Shown here one piece after another: positions 34,701-43,328 of a stretch of 64,000 nt of DNA. Every line of letters starts with the position of its first letter. Within the stretch, counting starts at the first letter, position 1. The position numbers were made by a program, and so were the translations under genes. Source of the stretch: Lineus longissimus (Eukaryota; Nemertea; Pilidiophora; Heteronemertea; Lineidae); NCBI RefSeq assembly GCF_910592395.1, contig NC_088324.1, positions 7,280,953 through 7,344,952 of the forward strand, read 5' to 3'. The notes below the pieces were generated by a model. The model searched no databases and was not told the DNA's origin. It saw only the letters and a program-made list of their open reading frames with translations.

Positions 34701-37700
34701 GAAACCAAAATATGAAAGGTAAACACTTCTGTAATCTCCAGTGCAGCGAGTCAGATCAGCTTATTACTAGTTAGGGAGTTAAAGAAACCAAAATATGAAA
34801 GGTAAACACTTCTGTAATCTCCAGTGCAGCGAGTCAGATCAGCTTATTACTAGATAGGGAGTTGAAGAAACCAAAATATGAAAGGTAAACACTTCTGTAA
34901 TCTCCAGTGCAGCGAGTCAGATCAGCTTATTACTAGATAGGGAGTTAAAGAAACCAAAATATGAAAGGTAAACACTTCTGTAATCTCCAGTGCAGCGAGT
35001 CAGATCAGCTTATTACTAGATAGGGAGTTGAAGAAACCAAAATATGAAAGGTAAACACTTCTGTAATCTCCAGTGCAGCGAGTCAGATCAGCTTATTACT
35101 AGATAGGGAGTTGAAGAAACCAAAATATGAAAGGTAAACACTTCTGTAATCTCCAGTGCAGCGAGTCTGATCAGTTTATTACTGGATAGGAAGTTGAAGA
35201 AGCCCAAACATGAAAGGTAAACACTTCTGTAATCGCCAGTGTGGTAAGTCAGATCAGCTTATTACTAGATAGGGAGTTAAAGAAGCCCAAACATGAAAGG
35301 TAAACACTTCTGTAATCCCAGTGCAGCGAGTCAGATCAGCTTATTACTAGAAAGGGAGTTAAAGACACAAAAATATGAAAGGTAAACACTTCTGTAATCC
35401 CAGTGCAGCGAGTCAGATCAGCTTATTACTAGAAAGGGAGTTAAAGACACAAAAATATGAAAGGTAAACACTTCTGTAATCTCCAGTGCAGCGAGTCAGA
35501 TCAGCTTATTACTAGAAAGGGAGTTAAAGAAGCCAAAATATGAAAGGTAAACACTTCTGTAATCTCAGTGCAGTGAGTCAGATCAGCTTATTACTAGAAA
35601 GGGAGTTAAAGAAGCCAAAATATGAAAGGTAAACACTTCTGTAATCTCGAGTTTGGTGAGTCAGATTAGCTTATCTTCAACTCTATATATCTAGATATGG
35701 AGATTTTAAATGGGTATGCTCTTCATTGTAAAGAAGTTCTAATTGCTTTTCAAGTTCTAATTGAAATTCTAGTACCTATGGGCTAACCTAAAAGGGGCTC
35801 TACACGCCGCTAGGTAGGCAAGATAAAGTTACACAAAGTCGCCAATAGGGGTCTCTCACAGTACGTCGAAACTCTTCAGGCTTAAACAAGGAATACATTT
35901 AGTGCTGAATCTTACCTGACCCAGTGCCCTTACTGTCTATAGTAGTCACCTGAAGATGGCCAATGTAACCCCCTCCCCCTCCTGCCTACATAGTCACCCT
36001 TTAGATATTATCTACTGACTCTTTAATTCAGAGAGGTGAGCATTGAGGAGGTGCTTCACCTGTTGGTGTTCTCGTATGGACTGGTGGAGGACGCGACTTA
36101 CTCCACGAAGGAGGAGGACGAATTGAAGGAACTCCTGACCAACGCCGTCACTGCTGAGGAGGTGCTGCCAGATACACTTGAGACAATTTGTAAGTCTGTA
36201 TTCTAGCCTTTCTTCTTCTGCTTCTTTGGCGTTCCCTCGGCACTTGGAGGTGATTTTCTCCAGGGAGTATTCCTCCCCCAAGGCAGGATGAGCGTACTTA
36301 CATGAGCCAATTGGGTTTATTGGCCTAGTGAATCCAGATTCGGCGAGAAGTTGAGTCCACGCATGCTACTCCTGTTTCTCACTTGGTGGTGTCTTTAACA
36401 GTAACACCTTCAGCGCCGAACCACGTAGATCTACGTGGCCCAAATCACGTAGATCTACGTGGCCCAAAATACGTAGATCTACGTGGCCCAAATCCCCCCT
36501 CTTTGAGCCAGGAATTTTTCACCTTGAAATACCACGCCGGTTCATCCAGAAATACAATCCTGGGTTGTCCCCAGGATCGAACCCAGGCGCTGTTGCGTGG
36601 TAGTCGTTCAGTGTTATGTGTTACATGTGTTACATGTGTTAACAGTGTTACATCTAGGCTATGAAGCTCCCTCTAGCTTTTAAATTATTATTACGATAAT
36701 CACATTTTTCGATCTAACCAAATCAATTCATCAGCTTGGTTTGATATAGTCCAAAGGCTCATTTTCAGAAATTAGCAAAGTTTGAAAATAAATGTTCTTC
36801 AAATTTTCATCTGTCAACTACAAGACTTCATCATGATGTGACTTGACTATTGCCGATTGTTTTAAAATGTTGCAGACAACGTTCAAAACAACGTTATGTT
36901 TAACTGAAATGTTAAGTCTTAACGTGAAAATTATAATGGGATTAACTGAAAGAGAATGAATTAACTGAAAGGATTAACTAATGCAGAAACAACAATATGA
37001 CCGTTATGGATAATGTGACTTTTGTGCTTTTGAACAACCGGGCACTGGACTTTATTGGCTAAACAACTGTATTGTTCTGTTTCAGTTGCCGACCCAGGAA
37101 ATCGAGACAATGTCATGGCAACTTGGGGCACCATCTTCTCAAGACTGCGGGCTCTTAGTCAAGTCAGGAAAGACCTCAAGAAATTCAGGTAGGCCTGGGT
37201 CTAGCTCGCCTCGGTTGTGGTAAGATTACACTACGAAAGTTAAAGTTAAAGTTTGGGTTTATGGTTTATGGACACCACACAAAAAATAAACCTTTGTTTG
37301 GCTTATTAGGCGTTTCCATTGGTCGTATCAGGGAACATGTCGACATTTATGAGGAGGCTTTTTCTGACCAGTTTCTCAAACTTTTTTCTGATTTATCTGA
37401 AACGAGGTGTAAGCCGAATACTCGGAGAGGCCCTAAGTGTGAATACTAATTAGCTCGCTCAATTAGGTCCACGCATTAACCCCACTCAACATAGGCCTTT
37501 GATCTTTAATGCCCTATTTCACGAAGCCCTAGTATTTTTCACAGGTTTTCTAGAAATCCGACCTTTGAGGAAAAACTCTGACTTCTGTCGGATAAATCAG
37601 AAAAAGTTTCAGAAACTGTTAAGAAGGCGAAAAAAGCCTCCTATTAGTGATGGAGACAATGAACACATATCTGCTGTTGAATTTATATCTTCATTCGAAG

Positions 37701-40046
37701 ACGTCTCGACTATTACCAGGTTGAAGGCCATTGGAGACAACTCTACTAGCTCACAAGGCAACAGTCTATGTATTACTAGCTCACAAGGCAACAGTCTATG
37801 GATCACTAGCTCACAAGGCAACAGTCTATGTATTACTAGCTCACAAGGCACCAATATATGGATAACTAGCTCACAAGGCAACAGTCTATGGATTACTAGC
37901 TCACAAGGCAACAGTCTAATAAATTCACAGTCTATGGCTTACTAGCTCACAAGGCAACATTCTATAGACTAGCATATACCCATGGAGCGGGCAAAGTTGA
38001 AATGTAATATACATTAGTTAAATGGGCACGATGATTGAGCTACATTAAATTTCTAATGTTACTGAAGTTTTATTGAAGGTTAAACACGAAATTAACTGCA
38101 TTTAGGGACTTATTGCTGCTATCTACATGCAACCCCCAATAGATTGATTGGAGTACGCTATTTTGCACAATGCATTGAGACCAGTGACAGCAGGTCCTGT
38201 TCCAAATAAGGCCCTCACATATTAGGCATATCACCTACCCACTCCCGTACCCAATGCCACTGTCGGACCAAAGCCAGGTGCATGGAGAGATGCAGAACGC
38301 AATTCAAACTGACAACATCAGTCAGTAAAGAATAAAACAAAGAGCAAGCGCTGGCCACTGTACATATTTTGTCCATCCTGGCATAACTGTTTATTGATAC
38401 CCTGACTGCATGTTCCGGTAGGCCACTCTCCAGAATTTGCCTTATCACTCAGGTCAGTGTTTCTCGAATAGAACTAAAATAGAACAGGCTAATCATTAAT
38501 CTCCCTGCTAATACCCTGCACCATGGACCAGGTTGTATAGCACTACATACGTGCTGAAAGCTAATACTGATGTGGCAGGGAGAATATGCATGAAGTTTGT
38601 GTATGCTTTTGAGACTGAGCGGAGCTCTCCAGTCGACGTGCTCTCTGAAAGTTGTTATTTATTCTAAAACCACGAAGATATTCGACGTATGACACCCTCA
38701 GTGACACTCTTACATATGATCCAGACCTACGAAGCCAAAGGTTGCAAGAATTCGACGCATTTCCAAAGCCCAATTTTGAAACAAAAATCGCCTCCTAAAT
38801 AGCGGCCACAACGCGCATTATAGTATAGATTACTAGCTCACAAGGGAACAGTCTATTGATACACTGTCTGATGTAGATTCATTGTGGAAGTGTAGCCTTT
38901 CAACAGTAATAAATAAGGAAAAAGGAATTCATTCAAACAGGCTTCAACTGTGGCATGTCATCTGTTTTTTCCAGGCAAATTTACGACGCCGGAGGCGTGA
39001 CGTCCCCGGCGTGTTACCGGCCCTTGTTACAACAGATAGTGGAGGAGATCTTTAACTCGAGCAAACCGGAGTTGGTGGATGTGGAGTACAAGTCGGGAAA
39101 ACTGAAGGACTTACTCAAAACAGGCTTCGGGTGAGGACACTTTTTGACTCAATCTCTGTGTTTTTGATTTCAAGGGTGAGAGGCTGTTCTCTGGTAAGCA
39201 AAGAACCGACTGCCACCCTTGAAATGGCCATTCACTTCGTTTTGAAAGAGTTCGAATTTGTTTTAGAATTTCAAGTGCTAGGCAAAAGGGTGTGCCTATG
39301 GTCGACCATGGCTTTTGAACAGGGAGTAGACAGCAGGTTGGAGTAAGGCTCGGATCACACTCCATGCGTGCATTGAACAGCGATCTGACGAATAGGAGAA
39401 GTCTTGGACCGCGCTCCTTGCATGCATGGAGAGTGTCTTGAAAAATACAAGAAGGATTAGGACATGTGCCTAGTTTTTAGAGCACTTTCCTTAGCTTGTG
39501 ACTGTATTGCATTTGATTTAGTAAAAGTAGCTCTTGCTGCTGTTTTCGGACTTGCCTATTTAGTTCCCATTTAAAAGGTTAATTTAGATTATACTCTTGA
39601 ACAAAATGCGGAAGTTGTTAGTTTATCTTTGATTACACCTTGTGAAATTAGAACCACAGTACAACCTCCCTTGATCGACACCTCTCTATTAAGGACAACC
39701 TCTATTAAGGACACTTGTTCTGGTCCCAAGTGGGTTGTTTCCATTCAATTCGACCTCTCTAATCCGGACAAGAGGTTCTACTGTACTTCTGACCATTCAA
39801 TTTGTCATCAATCTTTTTTTCAGTTACTTTATGAGCGTCAGCAAGCCGCGGCCAAACGACCACCCGCTTCTCATCGTCTTCATCGTTGGCGGAGTGACAA
39901 GTAACGAGGTCAAGCAGATACAAGAGACACTCGCGAAATATCAGTCAAACACCAAGATCGTGGTCGGGAGCACTTGTTTAGTCAAACCCAAGGACTTAGT
40001 AGATACGATATTCACAAGGGATCCACTTGAACCCGGACTAGTGTGA
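28766..40046 (+). CDS. SCFD2: Sec1 family domain-containing protein 2 (SCFD2), eleven exons
   Basis: Exons: 28766-28942, 30692-30925, 31281-31433, 32072-32149, 32811-33115, 33648-33878, 34254-34469, 36032-36189, 37086-37188, 38975-39130, 39824-40046. All introns are GT-AG, all phases agree, and the product is 677 aa with stop TGA (the human protein is about 684 aa). Sec1/Munc18-family proteins act with SNAREs in vesicle fusion; SCFD2 is a divergent, little-studied member. Recognisable blocks: 'TRAVVFIDNASAECLHWSGG' (exon 1), 'EEKVLEWMGNM' (exon 2), 'ELANYAPARGRRKAA' and 'SILFVDRTLDLAGP' (exon 5), 'PGCLAQ...MEVNKRLVEAAMKENLPLKM' (exon 6), 'VEEIF' and 'LKDLLKTGF' (exon 10), 'RPNDHPLLIVFIVGGVT' (exon 11). 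The start ATG has a strong context (acaATGg). Intron 7 holds an array duplicating the end of exon 7. A poly(A) signal AATAAA occurs at 41173. Confidence 0.95.
29255..29525. mobile_element. Inverted-repeat MITE in SCFD2 intron 1
   Basis: The left arm contains 'cgaaaataaatttcggcc' then 'cccttttcacaggca' and 'gtttaccatg'. The right arm carries the same phrases in complement ('catggtaaac', 'tgcctgtgaaaaggg', 'ggccgaaatttattttcgg'). The arms are about 80 bp. Confidence 0.7.
30958..31200. repeat. Dispersed ~240-bp repeat in SCFD2 intron 2
   Basis: Starts 'aaaggcctacgccgttcgttgaaa' and ends near 'gtaccctttagccaat'. It is almost collinear with 33176-33412 in intron 5. No poly(A) tail, tRNA-like head or clear terminal inverted repeats were seen, so the class is undecided (SINE or MITE). 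Confidence 0.65.
33176..33412. repeat. Dispersed ~240-bp repeat in SCFD2 intron 5
   Basis: Second well-preserved copy of the repeat at 30958-31200, in the same orientation; the two share long blocks such as 'ataccaagtttaaacaaatt'. Confidence 0.65.
34409..35662 (+). repeat. 83-bp tandem array made of the SCFD2 exon 7 end plus its splice donor
   Basis: The first unit is the true 3' end of exon 7 and its donor (ATGAAAG|GTAAAC, 34463-34475). About 14 further units follow with an 82-83-bp period, mostly over 90% identical. Each has 60 nt of exon-like sequence between an AG-ending 'tgtaatctccag' and a copy of the 'gtaaac' donor, giving 15 donors in total. The last unit decays at about 35650. Confidence 0.9.
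35875..35990. repeat. Inverted copy of the dispersed repeat at 15950-16045
   Basis: Carries 'tttagtgctgaatcttacctgaccca' style phrases and 'cacctgaagatggccaatg', complementary to the copy beside the HEEADT pseudogene. Just upstream of SCFD2 exon 8. Confidence 0.55.
36421..36486. repeat. Three tandem palindromes (CCACGTAGATCTACGTGG)
   Basis: Units at 36421-36438, 36446-36462 and 36470-36486, spaced 24-25 bp, joined by 'cccaaat'. The first is a perfect 18-bp palindrome; the others differ only at the first one or two bases. In SCFD2 intron 8. Confidence 0.85.
37355..37640. repeat. Deleted copy of the hairpin element at 9101-9491
   Basis: Left-end piece 'ggctttttctgaccagtttct...ttttctgatttatct' followed, after a deletion, by most of the right arm ('aaccccactca.cataggcctttg', 'tagaaatccgacctttgagg'). 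In SCFD2 intron 9. Confidence 0.6.
37742..37970. repeat. 30-bp minisatellite
   Basis: About seven units of 'ctagctcacaaggcaacagt' followed by 'ctatggatta', with small variations. One further isolated unit lies at about 38826-38855. Located in SCFD2 intron 9. Confidence 0.85.
39657..39783. mobile_element. 'CAGTGGAACCTC'-family MITE in SCFD2 intron 10
   Basis: Begins cagtacaacctcccttgatc and ends caagaggttctactg followed by TA. About 127 bp with the usual 'ctctctattaaggaca' interior. It ends about 40 bp before exon 11. Confidence 0.68.
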
Positions 40047-40108
40047 AAACTGAAAAATTAATGGCTTTGTTGGTTGTTACTATGTGATATTTAAAAGGTG
40101 AAGGGCAA

Positions 40109-40177
<69 letters not shown>

Positions 40178-40178
40178 A
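40109..40178. repeat. (ATC)n microsatellite
   Basis: About 23 uninterrupted 'cat' triplets, 60 bp beyond the SCFD2 stop codon. Confidence 0.95.
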
Positions 40179-40420
40179 TAAGGTCGAAGGCCATGTACAT
40201 GTAGGCAATGTAATGTTTGCCAAATCCCTTATTTTGAATTTAACCAGATTACATTTGTACAGACATGATGTAGTATGGAGTTGTCATTGTACAGATTTGC
40301 TTGTCCTCCAAATTCTGAAGCAATCAGGCCAACTTAAAAAAGTTCTGTCATCGATTATGTCTGATTCCGATAAATGACAATGAAGGATATAGCGTGTTGT
40401 GCGATGAAAACTGTGTCTGG

Positions 40421-40770
40421 ATACACCCTGTTTCAGTGAATTGTTTACTGCAGTTCAAAGAGTTTTCAGAGTAATCGTGTTTGCAGAAGTCGCGGTTCTT
40501 CTGGAAGCCATTTTTGTACAATTAATGGCACAGTACCTCCAAACCCTCTTCATCTTTGAATGTGTTGGAAGGCAATATTTGACATAGCTTGCGAATTCCA
40601 GGCAGGCCTAAGGATACATCCTGTTTCAGTGAATTGTTTACTGCAGTTCAAAGAGTTTTCAGAGTAATCGGGTTTGGAGAAGTTGCGAAGTTGAGAAGTC
40701 AGTCTTCTGGAGGCCGTTTTTGTGCTATTAAATCAGTATCTCCAAACCCTCTTCATCTTTGAATGCATTG
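40421..40770. repeat. Direct repeat, two ~150-bp copies
   Basis: Copy a (40421-40568) and copy b (40613-40770) share 'ctgtttcagtgaattgttta', 'ctgcagttcaaagagttttc' and 'tctccaaaccctcttcatct'-like blocks in order. Confidence 0.75.
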
Positions 40771-41654
40771 ACCATTCGTGGGACCAGGGTTAACGGGTTG
40801 TATCTAGCATTTTGGTGGTTCTGAGAAAAACACCTTTGAAGATTCAAGACTCAATGGAAAGGCAGTTGTTTTGAGGAGTGTTTTTGTGTAGGTACACATC
40901 AACGGGTACAGCTACAAGTACGATTTAAACTTGTAATTAAAGGTAATTAAATGTGCATTAATTTAAGATAATAATATCAATTTTGACAAAAATGCAGATA
41001 TACAACAAGTTAACCCTGAGCCCACGAATTGTCCCAAGGTCAAATGTACACATATCGAAATTATTACTGTCGTATTAGGAAGAAAGTATTGAGCTTTTTA
41101 GCAACTTTAGACCGGATGTCGAATAAGGCCAGTTTTCTTTGAGAATACCCTGTGACTATTAAGTTATTGTCAAATAAATACGTGTAACTGTTTAAATATC
41201 AATGATATTGTTTGACTGAAATATTGTCCAATGACGTCATTATTTTCATCTTGTTGTATATGACTGCGCAGGGCTTTGGTGAACACTGCTAAATATGGAC
41301 AGTCCTCTGAAATCATGGATGCAATTTAGCGGGTACCTCGCCCCTCTGCGAATGTGGATGTCACCAATCGAAAACCTGCAGTTGGTCAAGCATTGACGTC
41401 ATCTACAATGATGACTAGATGTAACCTCATAATGCCGCTATGGGGTAGCAACTACCCTATCTGATCGGTAGGGAATGGCCGAGTTTCAACCGACCAATAA
41501 GCTAGTGGTTAATCGCATCCACCTAGGGGCGTGGTAACATGCAAAATATTCCAGGTAGGAATGAGGATTTTCCCTGAAACCACCTAAGTCCGTGAGCCAC
41601 AAGAAAATACATTGAACACCTTCAGCATAGGCCACTATAGTTTATGACGGGGTT

Positions 41655-42775
41655 GGGGTAACATGGATGTGACAAGTGTTCAGAAGGTGTGGAGGTAGGA
41701 CTGACGGTAAGAACCGTCAGGACATGGGGTAACATGGATGTGACAAGTGTCCAGAAGGTGTGGAGGTAGGACTGACGGTTAGAACCGTCAGGACATGGGG
41801 GTAACATGGATGTGACAAGTGTTCAGAAGGGGCGGAGGTAGGACTGACGGTAAGAACCGTCAGGACATGGGGGTAACATGGATGTGACAAGTGTCCAGAA
41901 GGTGTGGAGGTAGGACTGACGGTTAGAACCGTCAGGACATGGGGTAACATGGATGTGACAAGTGTCCAGAAGGTGTGGAGGTAGGACTGACGGTTAGAAC
42001 CGTCAGGACATGGGGTAACATGGATGTGACAAGTGTCCAGAAGGTGTGGAGGTAGGACTGACGGTTAGAACCGTCAGGACATGGGGTAACATGGATGTGA
42101 CAAGTGTCCAGAAGGTGTGGAGGTAGGACTGACGGTAAGAACCGTCAGGACATGGGGGTAACATGGATGTGACAAGTGTTCAGAAGGTGTGGAGGTAGGA
42201 CTGACGGTAAGAACTGTCAGGACATGGGGGTAACATGGATGTGACAAGTGTTCAGAAGGGGTGGAGGTAGGACTGACGGTAAGAACTGTCAGGACATGGG
42301 GGTAACATGGATGTGACAAGTGTTCAGAAGGGGTGGAGGTAGGACTGACGGTAAGAACTGTCAGGACATGGGGGTAACATGGATGTGACAAGCGTCCAGA
42401 AGGTGTGGAGGTAGGACTGACGGTAAGAACCGTCAGGACATGGGGGTAACATGGATGTGACAAGTGTTCAGAAGGTGTGGAGGTAGGACTGACGGTAAGA
42501 ACCGTCAGGACATGGGGGTAACATGGATGTGACAAGTGTTCAGAAAGGTGTGGAGGTAGGACTGACAGAAAGAACCGTCAGGACATGGGGGTAACATGAT
42601 TGTGACAAGTGTTCAGAAGGTGTGGATGTAGGACTGACGGTATTAAGAATGGTTGGGACATGGGGGTAACATGGATGTGACAAGTGTTCAGATGGGGTGG
42701 AGGTAGGACTGACGGTAAGAACCGTCAGGACATGGGGGTAACATCGATGTGACAAGCGTCCAGAAGGTGCATCCT
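41655..42775. repeat. 71-72-bp minisatellite with a hairpin in each unit
   Basis: About 15 units beginning 'taacatggatgtgacaagtg'. Each contains a 9-bp inverted repeat, CTGACGGTT-AG-AACCGTCAG in the best copies. Because 72 is a multiple of three, reading frames of 24-residue repeats run through the array on the minus strand; these look like a by-product. Confidence 0.92.
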
Positions 42776-43243
42776 GACTATATCGGACCATGTCACTCGA
42801 TACATACTCTCTCAATGCGTAAGGAGGAGTTGTGTTGTAGGCCCTGTTTGCAAGAGGATGATCGGATTGATGCATTCTGAAAAGAACTTTGCAAAGTAAC
42901 CAGTCCGTACATTCCGGATGCAGTGGACCGGCCTCGTTCCTCACCCCCATGAGGAGACCAAATAAGGATGACGTGATGGGCTGCTCAGGGAGTCTATCAG
43001 GGACAGTCAGAGGGGATGATGGAGGTTCAAACGTTGATATATCACGAAAATATTAAACTGACTGCATCAAAAATTGTATTTATATAGTGGATGAAGATTC
43101 CACTTGATACTTTTCATGTAAATGATACTTAAGAAGAGCTTTAGCTGCAAGAAGATCATTGCAAGATTGTAATGCAAACCACATGAGAGCTTCACTTAAA
43201 TTTCTTGAAAGAGTAAGAAAGGTTCCTGAGTGCGACGTCTTCC
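42776..43243. other. No gene seen
   Basis: Unique-looking sequence between the minisatellite and the LINE cluster. No feature is supported. Confidence 0.35.
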
Positions 43244-43276
43244 ATCTCGGTTTCTCGGCCTATTGGCTAAGATTCA
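43244..43276 (+). other. U2 snRNA 5'-end-like segment (not a complete gene)
   Basis: 'CTCGGCCTATTGGCTAAGA' differs from the conserved U2 snRNA 5' segment by a single base. The match stops after about 'gattcag'; the branch-site pairing region and Sm site are absent. A second such segment lies at 50079-50105 on the other side of the LINE pair. Confidence 0.55.
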
Positions 43277-43284
43277 GTTTGGAC
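43271..43284. other. LINE target-site copy 1 (GATTCAGTTTGGAC)
   Basis: This 14-mer immediately precedes LINE copy 1. It recurs as GATTCATTTTGGAC right after LINE copy 1 (47337-47350) and right after LINE copy 2 (50044-50057). It overlaps the end of the U2-like segment. Confidence 0.75.
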
Positions 43285-43328
43285 ATTAAATATTATTATG
43301 GATATTAAATATATTATTAAATATTAAA

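Larger units (their letters stand above)
40047..41640. other. SCFD2 3' flank
   Basis: Probably contains the 3' untranslated region: an AATAAA signal lies at 41173-41178. An ATC trinucleotide run and a diverged direct repeat occur here, listed separately. No coding sequence is supported. Confidence 0.5.

Noticed and set aside
34409-35662. CRISPR-like look of the 83-bp array
   Set aside because: Units are contiguous with no unique spacers, the setting is a eukaryotic intron, and the unit derives from the adjacent exon.
37742-37970. Open frame through the 30-bp minisatellite (37499-37945)
   Set aside because: Low-complexity repeat inside an SCFD2 intron fused to a decayed hairpin element; no coding evidence.
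42074-42535. Long minus-strand frames of a 24-residue repeat in the minisatellite
   Set aside because: The frame exists only because the unit is 72 bp with no stop; indels of one base between units break it, and no flanking exon or start context supports translation.
43244-43276. Functional U2 snRNA gene
   Set aside because: Only the first ~30 bases match; the branch-site region, Sm site and 3' stems are missing.
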